This document shows, piece after piece, positions 46,981-55,822 of a stretch of DNA of 64,000 nt. Numbering within the stretch: the first letter of the stretch is position 1; each line of letters starts with the position of its first letter. A program made the translations under genes and the position numbers. Source of the stretch: Novosphingobium sp. FSW06-99 (GTDB lineage Bacteria; Pseudomonadota; Alphaproteobacteria; Sphingomonadales; Sphingomonadaceae); NCBI RefSeq assembly GCF_001519065.1, contig NZ_KQ954258.1, positions 1-64,000 on the forward strand, given 5' to 3'. Below the pieces are notes generated by a model that had not been told where the DNA came from, searched no databases, and was given only the letters and a program-made list of their open reading frames with translations.

Positions 46981-48311
46981 GCAAAGCGGAACACGAACAA
47001 CGCGGCGAGCACGAACAGCAACGCGTTTTCGCGGGTGAATTCGCGGCGCAGCGCCTTGATCAGCGCGTGGGCGGTGATGCCGAAGGCCAGCCCGTTGGCG
47101 ATCGAAAACGTCAGCGGGATCATCACCAGCGCCAGGAACGCGGGGATCGCTTCTTCCGCGCTGTTCCAGTCGATTTCGACCAGCGGCGCCATCATCAGCG
47201 CGCCGACCACGATCAGCGCGGGCGCGGTGGCGGCCAGCGGAACGAGCTGCGCATAAGGCGCGAACGGCAAGGCGACGAGGAACAGCAGCCCGGTCACCAC
47301 CGCGGTCAGTCCGCTGCGCCCGCCGACTTCGACCCCGGTCGCGCTTTCGACATAGCTGGTGACCGTGGTGGTGCCCAACAGCGCGCCGATCATCGAGGCG
47401 ATCGAATCCGCATAGAGCATGCGGTTGAGCCCAGGAATTTCTCCATCGGGGCGCACCAGCCCCGCCTTGCGGGTGACCGCGACCAGCGTGCCGATGTTTT
47501 CGAACAAGTCGACAAACAGGAACACGAACACCACTTCGAGCACGCCCCAGCCGTGGCCGAACAGGCGCCAGGCCCAGGCCGGATCGAGCGCGAGGAAGGT
47601 CGATCCCATATCGGCCCAGCCCTGGTGCATCGGCGCGACCGGGGCCATGCCGACGGCAATGCCGATCACCGTGGTGATCAGGATCGAAATCAGGATCGCA
47701 CCGCGCACCCCCAGCAGCGTCAACGCCATGATCGCCGCCAGCCCGACAAAGCTGAGAAGCGGTCCGGGCGCGGTCATCTTGCCCAGCGCGACGATGGTGT
47801 CGGGATTGGCGACCACGATCCCCGCGTTCTTGAACCCGATCAGCGCGATGAACAGGCCAATGCCGGCCGCCACCGCCGCCAGCAGGTGGTGCGGGATCAC
47901 CGACATCACCATCTGCCGCACGCCCAGCCGGGTCAGGATCAGAAAGAACAGCCCCGACAGAAACACGCAGACCAGACCCACCTGCCACGGCAGATGCATC
48001 TGCTGCACCACGGTAAAGCTGAAATAGGCGTTGAGCCCCATGCCCGGCGCCATCGCCACCGGTGCATCGGCCAGAAACCCCATCAACAGGCATGCCAGCA
48101 GCGAACCGATGCAAGTGGCCGTCGCTACCCCGGCGATCGGCATGCCCGCCAGCCCCAGGATCGCCGGATTGACCACCACGACATAGGCCATGGTGAAAAA
48201 GGTGGTGAACCCGGCCAGCACTTCGGTGCGCACATCGCTGCCGCGCGCACGAAAGGCAAAGCGGCGGTCAAGCCAGCCGGGGGTGGCGACGGGGGCGGCA
48301 AGCGTGGACAT
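46962..48311 (-). CDS. NCS2-family purine permease (AzgA-like)
   Basis: 449-residue transporter with about 13 hydrophobic segments. Typical AzgA-branch segments are GFTTFFTMAYVVVVNPAILG at the N-terminus, MGLNAYFSF, FVFLFVDLFENIGTLVAV and TTTVTSYVESATGVEVGGRS, the last carrying substrate-binding residues. It probably imports hypoxanthine, guanine or adenine with protons. The ATG at 48311 is preferred over a longer frame to 48362. It is convergent with the CoA-ester lyase. Confidence 0.92.
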   Translation of the reverse strand: MSTLAAPVATPGWLDRRFAFRARGSDVRTEVLAGFTTFFTMAYVVVVNPAILGLAGMPIAGVATATCIGSLLACLLMGFLADAPVAMAPGMGLNAYFSFTVVQQMHLPWQVGLVCVFLSGLFFLILTRLGVRQMVMSVIPHHLLAAVAAGIGLFIALIGFKNAGIVVANPDTIVALGKMTAPGPLLSFVGLAAIMALTLLGVRGAILISILITTVIGIAVGMAPVAPMHQGWADMGSTFLALDPAWAWRLFGHGWGVLEVVFVFLFVDLFENIGTLVAVTRKAGLVRPDGEIPGLNRMLYADSIASMIGALLGTTTVTSYVESATGVEVGGRSGLTAVVTGLLFLVALPFAPYAQLVPLAATAPALIVVGALMMAPLVEIDWNSAEEAIPAFLALVMIPLTFSIANGLAFGITAHALIKALRREFTRENALLFVLAALFVFRFAYIAGV

Positions 48312-48365
48312 CGGGATCAACTTTATAGGGTGAGCGGGATTTGGCAAAGAGCGGGCACCCACTCA

Positions 48366-48399
48366 CCGCGTCACGCCCGCGCAAGCGGGCGTGACGCGG
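48366..48399. terminator. 15-base-pair hairpin after TonB receptor gene
   Basis: Perfect stem 48366-48380 with 48385-48399 and a GCAA tetraloop. It begins 9 bases after the TonB receptor stop (minus strand) and precedes the permease start at 48311. No T-run follows on either strand. It may separate the two transcription units or protect the receptor mRNA. Confidence 0.55.
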
Positions 48400-48408
48400 G
48401 TTGGACCG

Positions 48409-50856
48409 TTAGAAACGGTATTCGGCCGAAACGATCAGGCGCCGGGGCGGTTCGTATTGCCGCGTCACTTCGCCCCCGAACTGGTTGGTAAACTGGCCCA
48501 GCACTGCGCCATTGTTGAAGACGTTTTTCAACGAGGCAGAGAACGTCAGGTTGGGATCTTCGGGCTTGTACCGCAGCGACAGGTTCCACAGCACATAGCC
48601 CGGCGTCAGATAGACGTGCACGCCGTCGATCACTTTGTCGCCATAGGCGGCGTTGACATAGCTGTGGCGATATTCGCCCTGCACCGCCGTGGTCAGCGCC
48701 GATCGCCCGCCCAGCGACAATGTCTGGCTAAGCGTGCCGGTCGCGGTGACCGACGGCAAGTTGGGCGCCGGGTTGCCATAAACATCGTAATAGGCGGATT
48801 CGCGCGCCGCGACGTCCTGGGCGATGCACGGCGTGGTGCTGAGACCAGGCAACGCGCAGTTCAGCCCGGCGGGGTTGCTGGCAAAGATCTGCTTGTCGAT
48901 GTTGTAGCCGGTGATGTTGTCGAGCAGCGAATAGTGCGCGGTCATCTTGCTGCCTTCGACCGTCGCATTGCCGTCGAAACGGAACCCGGCCGGCAGGATC
49001 GCATTGGCTTCGGCTTCCAGGCCATAGACATGCAGCGCGGGGATATTGGCCACCCCGCCCTGGAACGCCAGCGCGTCTTCGCCTTCGAATTGCAACGAAT
49101 CGTAGAAATAGTAGAACCCGGCCAGATTGAGCCGCAGCTTGCCGTCCAACTGCGTGGTCTTGACCCCCAGTTCCCACGCCTTGATCCGCTCTGGCTGGTA
49201 GGTATAGCCCAGCACTACCGGATTGGCCGAGATGTTGCCGCCGCCCGGCTTGAACCCCGTCGACCAACTGCCATAGGCCATCGTGCGCGCGGCCAGATCG
49301 TATTCCACCCCGACTTTGCCGGTCCATGCGGTGTTGGTCTGCGCCACGAACACCGGCGATCCGGCATAGTCGACAATATCGGTGGTGTTGGAATCGTGGG
49401 TATAACGCGCCCCGCCGGTCAGCCGCAGGCGCGATGTCAGGTGCAGCGTGGCCTGGCCATAGCCCGACCACGAATGGCGCGTCAGGTACGAGATCGAATA
49501 GAAATAGGGGTAATAGAAATTGCCGTCGCCACCGACAAAACCCAGATCGTTGGGATTGGTGACTTGCGGGTTGAGCTGGTTGAGCAGCGACGTCGGATCA
49601 CCGGGCGTGGGGTACATGTTGGTAGCATACTGATCATAGCCGACGCGATAGTTCGACGCCAGGTAGAACGCCCCCAGGATCCAGTCGACCGTCTGCCCGC
49701 CGGGCGAGGCAAGATCGACTTCCGCCGTCTTGGCCGCCGAGCGGTGATAGAAATACTGCAGATCGTGAACGGTGTTATAGCTGTTCGCCGGGTTCGACGG
49801 ATCGGTATAGCCATAGACCGCGATCGAGGTGGGCAGGTCAAGCCCGTCTTCGTTGACCGACCCGTTCTGGCGCACCATCTGCCAACTGGTCAGCACTTTC
49901 AGCTTGGCAAAGCCGAAGTCATAATTGCCCGTCGCGCTGACCAGATCGTTGTCGTATTGCAGCTTGCCCGGCCAGTCCGAAGTTTCTTGCCACGGATTGG
50001 GGTTGGGATCGAAGATGTTCTTGCCTTCAGTCTCGTTGTTGCGCGCGCGGGCATATTCGGCGCGCAGTTCCAGGCTGAACTTGTCATCGGGCTGAAACAG
50101 CACGGTAATCCGGCCATGCAGGCTGTTTTCATTCGACAACTGGTAATCGCCGCTGGTGCCGGGCACCTCGGTCGCCTTGGCATAGCCGTCGTGATGGGTG
50201 CCCTGCGCGGCGATGCGGATGGCCAGCGTGTCACCCACCGGCAGGTTGATCGCGCCTTCGAAACTGGCCAGCGCAAACATGCCGGCATCGGCGTGGATAT
50301 AGCCGGTGGTCTGCCCCAGCTTGGGCTGCACGGTCACCAGATTGACCGTGCCGCCGGTCGAATTCTGGCCAAACACCGTGCCTTGCGGCCCGCGCACCAC
50401 TTCGATGTGATCGACATCGAGGAAATTGGTGTTCAGCGCGACCGGATTGGCAATGTAGATGCCATCGACATGGTACGAGATCGACGGTTGCGCGCTGTCG
50501 TTCTGCGGCACGTTGAAGCCGATGCCGCGAATGGCCAGATTGCGTTCATAGCCTTCGGACGTCGACACCACGAGGCCGGGCACCAACCCGTTGAGATCGA
50601 CCGCATCGGCGACCGCATTGGCCTTGAGCAAATCGGCCGGCAGCGCAGTGATCGACAGCGGCGTGCGCTGCACGTTGGATTCGCGCTTTTGCGCGGTCAC
50701 CACGATATCAGTGATCGGCGCGGCAGTCGTTTCGACAGGCGTGGCCGGCGCTTCGGCGGCGAGCGCGGGCCCTGCCGCCAGCCCCAGCATCACGGCCAGC
50801 ACCGATGTCTGCGGCCGGAAAAACGGCGTCCGGCCGTTGCGATCCGAAATTGTCAT
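48409..50856 (-). CDS. TonB-dependent outer-membrane receptor
   Basis: 815 residues. Signal peptide ending in GPALAAEAP, TonB-box-like TDIVVTAQKRESN, plug with VEVVRGPQGTVFGQNSTGG, then a large barrel ending RRLIVSAEYRF with a terminal Phe. GGGAxxxN-type barrel motifs such as TGFKPGGGNIS and NPNLTFSASLKNVFN-like turns fit sphingomonad receptors used for aromatic or terpenoid uptake. It is divergent from the split oxygenase/GST operon across 294 bases, so it may import that operon's substrate. A GGGAGA ribosome site precedes the ATG. Confidence 0.93.
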   Translation of the reverse strand: MTISDRNGRTPFFRPQTSVLAVMLGLAAGPALAAEAPATPVETTAAPITDIVVTAQKRESNVQRTPLSITALPADLLKANAVADAVDLNGLVPGLVVSTSEGYERNLAIRGIGFNVPQNDSAQPSISYHVDGIYIANPVALNTNFLDVDHIEVVRGPQGTVFGQNSTGGTVNLVTVQPKLGQTTGYIHADAGMFALASFEGAINLPVGDTLAIRIAAQGTHHDGYAKATEVPGTSGDYQLSNENSLHGRITVLFQPDDKFSLELRAEYARARNNETEGKNIFDPNPNPWQETSDWPGKLQYDNDLVSATGNYDFGFAKLKVLTSWQMVRQNGSVNEDGLDLPTSIAVYGYTDPSNPANSYNTVHDLQYFYHRSAAKTAEVDLASPGGQTVDWILGAFYLASNYRVGYDQYATNMYPTPGDPTSLLNQLNPQVTNPNDLGFVGGDGNFYYPYFYSISYLTRHSWSGYGQATLHLTSRLRLTGGARYTHDSNTTDIVDYAGSPVFVAQTNTAWTGKVGVEYDLAARTMAYGSWSTGFKPGGGNISANPVVLGYTYQPERIKAWELGVKTTQLDGKLRLNLAGFYYFYDSLQFEGEDALAFQGGVANIPALHVYGLEAEANAILPAGFRFDGNATVEGSKMTAHYSLLDNITGYNIDKQIFASNPAGLNCALPGLSTTPCIAQDVAARESAYYDVYGNPAPNLPSVTATGTLSQTLSLGGRSALTTAVQGEYRHSYVNAAYGDKVIDGVHVYLTPGYVLWNLSLRYKPEDPNLTFSASLKNVFNNGAVLGQFTNQFGGEVTRQYEPPRRLIVSAEYRF

Positions 50857-51150
50857 GATTTCTCCCTGTTATGCCATCCGGGCCCGACCTGCCCGTGTGC
50901 CCCCGCGCACAAACTCGTGGCCCCCTCGGCCGTACCTGCGTGCTTTCCCTCGTGATCGGACCCTAGCGTTCACCCATGCATCGTGCCAACGCCATTTTTC
51001 GCGTTTGCGAAACGAAAAAAACGGACAGGTGCATTTGTGGCACGGTTTGCGCGCACAATTGCGCACACGCCCGGCTGCCCCAAAAAGCGCAATCGCGCCG
51101 CCGCAAAAACGCGCTGGACTTTGCGGCGCGGCGGATTAGCCACGGCGGCG

Positions 51151-52020
51151 ATGACCGCAATCGACCCTATTGTGTGGAACGACTGGCACCCGGTGGCGGC
51201 GCGCTGCACGCTCGATCCCGCGCGCGCGCATACCACTGTGCTGCTGAACCAGCCGCTGACCATCGCGATCGATGGTGCAGGCACGATCACCGCGCGCCGC
51301 GACGATGGCGGGGCGCTGCACCAGGATGAACGCTATGGGCTGGTGTGGGTGTGCCTTGGCACGCCCGATCGACCGGTGCTGGTGATTGCCGAAGCCGATG
51401 AGCCCGACCGGCCCGCCGTGGTGGTCGGCGCGGTGGCGGTGCGCGCGGCGGGGCCCCGGGTGATCGAGAATTTTCTCGACCTGGGCCATCTCGGCTATGT
51501 CCACGCCGGCTATCTGGGCGATGATCCGCATACCCGCGTGCTGCCCTATAGCGTCGCCGCGCTGCCGCAGGGCGGGATCATCGCCACCGGGTGCCGGATG
51601 TACCAGCCGCAGGCCTCGCCCGCCGCGACCGAAGGCTTTGACGTTGAATATGTCTATAAAGTCGAACGCGCGCTGATCACCTGCCTTTACAAGTCGAACC
51701 CGCTCCATCGCGACCGGTTCGACGTGATCTATCTGTTTGTCCAGCCGGTGACCGAAACCACCAGCGTGGCCCACCCACTGTTGCTGTGCCTGCCCGACGG
51801 CACCACGCCGCAGGGCCTGCGCGCGTTTCAGCAGACGATCTTTTTGCAGGACAAGCCGATCCTCGAAAACCAGCGCCCCGCGCGCCTGCCGCTGGCCGAT
51901 GGCGCCGACACGCCGATCGCGGCGGACAAGTCATCGGTGGCCTATCGCCGCTGGCTGTCGGCGATCGGGCTGACCTGGGGGGTGATCCCCGCGCCCGCCA
52001 AAGCTGCCCGCGCGGCATGA
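51151..52020 (+). CDS. Rieske-oxygenase catalytic subunit lacking the 2Fe-2S cluster segment
   Basis: 289 residues. The C-terminal two thirds match the catalytic domain of VanA/dicamba-monooxygenase-type oxygenases: ENFLDLGHLGYVHAG (Asp110, His113, His118) and FLQDKPILENQ (Asp234), a full mononuclear-iron site with the Asp that bridges to a neighbouring Rieske cluster. The N-terminal 75 residues keep the start and end of a Rieske-type fold (WHPVAARCTL, RYGLVWVCLGTP). The middle with both Cys/His ligand pairs is gone: DDGG runs straight into LHQDERYG. The ATG at 51151 follows GCGGCG; longer frames are not needed. ATGA couples it to the next gene. Confidence 0.85.
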   Translation: MTAIDPIVWNDWHPVAARCTLDPARAHTTVLLNQPLTIAIDGAGTITARRDDGGALHQDERYGLVWVCLGTPDRPVLVIAEADEPDRPAVVVGAVAVRAAGPRVIENFLDLGHLGYVHAGYLGDDPHTRVLPYSVAALPQGGIIATGCRMYQPQASPAATEGFDVEYVYKVERALITCLYKSNPLHRDRFDVIYLFVQPVTETTSVAHPLLLCLPDGTTPQGLRAFQQTIFLQDKPILENQRPARLPLADGADTPIAADKSSVAYRRWLSAIGLTWGVIPAPAKAARAA

Positions 52021-52598
52021 CCAATCTGGCAACGGGCGTGTGGTATGCCATCGCCGCCGACCACGATCTGGTCGATGGCCATGTCTATCGCACCGTGCTG
52101 GGCGGGCACGAACTGGCGGTCTGGCGCGCGCAGAGCGGCACCGTGCAAGTGTGGGACGATCGTTGCCCGCATCGCGGTGTGCGGTTTTCGCTGGGCGAAG
52201 TGGTCGGCGATGACTTGCGCTGCCAATACCACGCCTGGCGCTTTGGCCCGACCGGCGCGTGCACCTTCATCCCCGCGCAGCCGCAGATGAAAGTGCCCGG
52301 CACGATCCGCGCGCGCACATGGCCGGTGGCGCAGTCGGGCGGGCTGGTGTGGACCGGGATCGATCCGGCCGGCCCTGTGCCCGACCTGCCGCCGGGCACG
52401 GTGGCGCGCGCCATCCCGATCGCCCGCCCCGCCGCCGAAGTGGCCGCAGCGCTTGTCGCACTGGAGGGGCTGGCGCCGGTCGTTCAGCCGCTCGATGCGG
52501 GAACGACCATGGTGCGCGCGATTGCCACCGATGGCGATGTGCCGCGCGCCGATCGCGTGCTGGTCGCGCTGCGGCGACGGCTGGAAAGCGCCGTATGA
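52017..52598 (+). CDS. stand-alone Rieske 2Fe-2S protein, partner of the preceding catalytic subunit
   Basis: 193 residues. The Rieske ligands are intact: Cys50-Pro-His52 in DRCPHRGVRFSLG and Cys69-x2-His72 in LRCQYHAWRF. The surrounding WYAIAADHDL and GGLVWTGIDP are as in oxygenase alpha subunits. The protein ends about 70 residues after the Rieske domain and has no mononuclear-iron motif. It is therefore the electron-carrying half that the upstream protein lacks. Start and stop overlap both neighbours (ATGA each time), implying equal production. It could instead be a general ferredoxin-like carrier, but the coupling argues for one complex. Confidence 0.85.
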   Translation: MTNLATGVWYAIAADHDLVDGHVYRTVLGGHELAVWRAQSGTVQVWDDRCPHRGVRFSLGEVVGDDLRCQYHAWRFGPTGACTFIPAQPQMKVPGTIRARTWPVAQSGGLVWTGIDPAGPVPDLPPGTVARAIPIARPAAEVAAALVALEGLAPVVQPLDAGTTMVRAIATDGDVPRADRVLVALRRRLESAV

Positions 52599-53221
52599 TC
52601 CTCTACGACGCGCATCATCTGCCCGAATGTTATGCGGTGCGCCTGTTCGCCGCGCTGGTCGGTGCCCCGCTGACGCTGGTGCCGGTCGATGTCTATCCGG
52701 GGCATGAACACCGCAGCGACGATTTTCTGGCGCGCAATCCGCTCGGCACGCTGCCGGTGCTGGTCGATGGCGACACGGTGTGGACCGACTGGCAGGAAAT
52801 GCTGGCGGCGCTGGCGCTGCGCCACGATGCAGCATGGTTTCCCGCGCATGATCCGGCGTTGATCGGCTGGCTGGGCATGGCGCGCGATCTGGCCGCCAGC
52901 CTTGGCCTGGCGCGGCTGATCGACACGTTTGGCGCGCCGGGCGATGCCGCTGCGGCGCGTGCGCATGCCGATGTGCTGCTCGACGAGATCGAGCGACGGC
53001 GCTGGTTTGGCGAACGCGCAGGAAAGGTCTGGGTGATGCCGCAGGCCCATCCCACGATCGCCGATGTGGCCGTGTTCGTGTTCATCGCCTTGTGCGAAGA
53101 TGCCGGTCTGTCGTTGCGCGACCGCCCCGCGCTGCGCCGCTGGATCGACCGGGTGCGCTTTGCGCCCGGCTTTATCGCGATGAGCGGCGTGTTCCCGCCG
53201 ATGGCCAATGTGACGCGGTAA
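52595..53221 (+). CDS. glutathione S-transferase-like protein
   Basis: 208 residues. The N-terminal thioredoxin-like fold has LPECYAVRLFAALVGAPLTL, RNPLGTLPVLVDGDTVWTDW (cis-Pro and glutathione gamma-glutamyl contact positions) and then a helical C-terminal domain with HPTIADVAVFVFIALCEDAG, whose TIAD N-cap box is typical of GSTs. It may conjugate glutathione to, or cleave, a product of the oxygenase encoded just upstream, as GSTs do in sphingomonad aromatic pathways. It is the third gene of the coupled operon. Confidence 0.85.
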   Translation: MILYDAHHLPECYAVRLFAALVGAPLTLVPVDVYPGHEHRSDDFLARNPLGTLPVLVDGDTVWTDWQEMLAALALRHDAAWFPAHDPALIGWLGMARDLAASLGLARLIDTFGAPGDAAAARAHADVLLDEIERRRWFGERAGKVWVMPQAHPTIADVAVFVFIALCEDAGLSLRDRPALRRWIDRVRFAPGFIAMSGVFPPMANVTR

Positions 53222-53308
53222 TCATCCGCGCAACTTAGCCAATTCTTTACCATGTTGCGCCACAACCGGGCCAGGAGATTGCGCAGCGGGAAGGGGTGCG
53301 ATTGCGAT

Positions 53309-54697
53309 ATGGACGTTTTGCGCGGAGGCGATTTTGGCCCGGATGACCACGGGGCCGATTTCGATGACGAAATTCAGCCGCTGCCGCCGGTGATCGGCCA
53401 GGACGAACGCCGCATGCAAGTGCGCGCCTACAACTATTGGGCCGGTTTGCTGGGCAAGCGGCGGTTTCCCTCGGCCGAACGCCTGATCGCGGGCGATATG
53501 CCCGAATTCGCGCCCAATTCGGTGCTGCTGCATTTTGCCGACGGGATCGAAGACCCGCGCATTCTGGCGCTGGGCCATGCGCTGGCCGCCGAATGTGGCG
53601 AAGATCAGCAGATCGGGCGGCTCAGCCAGGTGCCCGGGCGTTCGGTGCTGTCGCGGATCACCGACCACTATCTGCAGATCATCGCCAACGAAGCGCCGAT
53701 CGGGTTCGAGGCCGAATTCGTCAACGCGCGCGGCGCCACCATTCTCTATCGCGGTATCCTGCTGCCATTTTCATCCGACGATGCCAGGATCGACTACATC
53801 TATGGCGTGATCAACTGGAAGGAACTGGCCGACCAGCGCACCACCGACGAACTGATGCTCGAAATCGGCCAGGCGCTCGACGGCTCGGCCAAGGCGCGGC
53901 GGGGCAAAGCCCGTGCGCAGACCGCCCTGCCCGACGATGGCAAGGATGACGAGGATGCGTCGACGATGTCGGGCATCTGGGCCGACGGGCCGATTGCGGG
54001 GGGCGATCCCTCGCCGTGGTCCGATGATCCCGCGCCCGCGCTCGACTTGTCGCCGTTCATCGATGCGCGCGCCGATCCGGCGGCTGTGCGCCCGACCCAG
54101 GCCGAACCGCATACATTGACCGAATGGCTGGAAAAGGCACGCGCCTCGGCCTTGCGCGCGCTGGCGAGCGAGGATCGCACGCGCCAGTCGCTCTATGCCG
54201 CGATCGGTCGTGCCTGGGACTTTGCGCTGGCGGCAGAAGCCGCGCCTGCCGACTTTGCGCGGCTGGTGGCCGAAGCCGGGCTGGTGCTGCAGGATCGCGC
54301 GCCGCTGATCCCGCTGGTCAAGCTGGTGTTCGGCGCCGACTATGACAAAACACGTCTGACCGAATATGCCACGGTGCTGGGCCATGCGCGCCGTATGGGC
54401 ATCGGCAAAGGCGAACTGGCCGATCTGCTGGGCGCAGCGCCGGGCGGGATCAAGGCGATCATCGCCCGCGAACGCGCCGCCCGACGCGGCGCCGATCGCG
54501 CCGCCGCCGCGCACAAGCAATGGCAACGCGCCGCGCGCGCCTTGCCCACCCGTCCGCTCAGCGCCTTGCCGCACGAAGGCGCCGAATTTGCGCTGGTGAT
54601 GGTGCGCCGGGTGCCCGGTGCCGAACCGGAGATGCTCGGCGAAATTGCCGAAGATGCAGCATTGCTGGCGCGTGCCGCGCGCCATTTCGTCGATTGA
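53309..54697 (+). CDS. PAS-domain protein (PAS_5-like), possible regulator
   Basis: 462 residues. The N-terminal 190 residues match the alphaproteobacterial PAS_5 family: YNYWAGLLGKRRFPSAERL, HFADGIEDPRILALG, GRLSQVPGRSVLSRITDHYL and IDYIYGVINWKELAD. An acidic, low-complexity linker follows (about 200-285), then a helical C-terminal region with an Arg/Ala-rich stretch near 395-425 that could bind nucleic acid. No catalytic output domain is visible. The ATG at 53309 begins a plausible acidic N-terminus. Signal and target unknown. Confidence 0.75.
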   Translation: MDVLRGGDFGPDDHGADFDDEIQPLPPVIGQDERRMQVRAYNYWAGLLGKRRFPSAERLIAGDMPEFAPNSVLLHFADGIEDPRILALGHALAAECGEDQQIGRLSQVPGRSVLSRITDHYLQIIANEAPIGFEAEFVNARGATILYRGILLPFSSDDARIDYIYGVINWKELADQRTTDELMLEIGQALDGSAKARRGKARAQTALPDDGKDDEDASTMSGIWADGPIAGGDPSPWSDDPAPALDLSPFIDARADPAAVRPTQAEPHTLTEWLEKARASALRALASEDRTRQSLYAAIGRAWDFALAAEAAPADFARLVAEAGLVLQDRAPLIPLVKLVFGADYDKTRLTEYATVLGHARRMGIGKGELADLLGAAPGGIKAIIARERAARRGADRAAAAHKQWQRAARALPTRPLSALPHEGAEFALVMVRRVPGAEPEMLGEIAEDAALLARAARHFVD

Positions 54698-54857
54698 GCC
54701 ACCCTGTTGCGCTCCGGTTTGACCGACCGGTGCCACAATCCGGCGCAAGAACGGCGAAACGCCCCAAAAACCGGCTTTCGCCCCGCCGTTGGCCAGTGCT
54801 AGCGACCGGGGTCATGGCCATGACCTTTTTCTCTCCCCTGCACCGATCGCGCACCAC

Positions 54858-55814
54858 GTGCTGACCAGGCACGTCTGGACCGGGCTCGGGCTGGTCCTGC
54901 TGGGCGGGCTGGGGCTGGCGGGTGTCCGCGCGGCCACCGCCAGGGGCGGCGTCGCTGCGCTCGATACCGCCGATCGGCTGCTGGCAGGTGGCGATGGCGC
55001 CATCCGACTGGCGATGGCGGCACGCTATGGCACCGATCGGGCCCAGCGCCTGCAGATGTTTGTGCCCACCGATCCGGCGCATGACCCGGCAATCACCGGC
55101 CGCGCCCTGCCGGTGGTGATATTTATCCATGGCGGCGGCTGGTACAGTGGCGACCCCCACGATTATCGCTTTATCGCGCGCATGCTGGCACCTGCCGGCT
55201 ACGCGGTGGTGCTCGCCGGGTATCGTCTGGAACAGCAGGGCCGCTATCCGGCGATGCTGGAAGACGGGGCCTCCGTGTTGCGCTGGATCGCCACGCAGGC
55301 CCCGGCGCTGGGCGGCGACACCACGCAGATCGTGCTGATGGGGCATTCCGCCGGGGCCTACAACGCGGTCATGCTCGGGCTCGAACGCCGCTGGTGCGAA
55401 ATGGGCGGATTGCCCGCGCACGCCGTGCGGGGGGTGATCGGGCTGGCCGGTCCCTATGATTTCCTGCCGCTCGATCATCTCAGCACGATTGCCACGTTCG
55501 GCCATGCCGACGAACCGGCGCAGACCCAGCCGATCAACCATGTGCGCGGCGACGCCCCGCCGCTGTTGCTGATCCATGGCGCCGATGATCAGCGTGTGTA
55601 CCCGCGCCACAGCCTGTCATTGGCCCGCGCGATGGCCGGATGCGGCGGTAGCAGCGAAACGCACGTGATCGACGGCATCGGCCACGAAGGGCTGATCATG
55701 CGGTTTGCCCGCCCGTTTGTGCATGATCGCCGTCCGCTTGCGCATGTGCTTGATTTTCTGGCACGGGTTGCACCAACCCATGCTTCAGCGCAGGTTCAGT
55801 CAATCGACGCCTAG
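54858..55814 (+). CDS. alpha/beta hydrolase (carboxylesterase/HSL-like)
   Basis: About 318 residues. A hydrophobic N-terminus (LGLVLLGGLGLAGVRA) suggests export or membrane anchoring. The oxyanion motif HGGGW, the nucleophile elbow GHSAGAY, the acidic HGADDQRVYP and the catalytic His in GIGHEGL form a complete triad of hormone-sensitive-lipase type. The start is uncertain: a GTG at 54858 gives a neat signal anchor, and a TTG at 54789 is possible. The next gene's ribosome site overlaps its stop. The substrate is probably an ester or lactone. Confidence 0.85.
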   Translation: MLTRHVWTGLGLVLLGGLGLAGVRAATARGGVAALDTADRLLAGGDGAIRLAMAARYGTDRAQRLQMFVPTDPAHDPAITGRALPVVIFIHGGGWYSGDPHDYRFIARMLAPAGYAVVLAGYRLEQQGRYPAMLEDGASVLRWIATQAPALGGDTTQIVLMGHSAGAYNAVMLGLERRWCEMGGLPAHAVRGVIGLAGPYDFLPLDHLSTIATFGHADEPAQTQPINHVRGDAPPLLLIHGADDQRVYPRHSLSLARAMAGCGGSSETHVIDGIGHEGLIMRFARPFVHDRRPLAHVLDFLARVAPTHASAQVQSIDA

Positions 55815-55822
55815 GAACCACC

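Noticed and set aside
51151..52598. Frameshift artefact producing the two oxygenase proteins
   Set aside because: The two proteins are not two halves of one linear sequence. The first contains the C-terminal catalytic domain plus its own reduced N-domain, and the second begins a fresh Rieske domain after it. A simple frameshift would give the reverse order.
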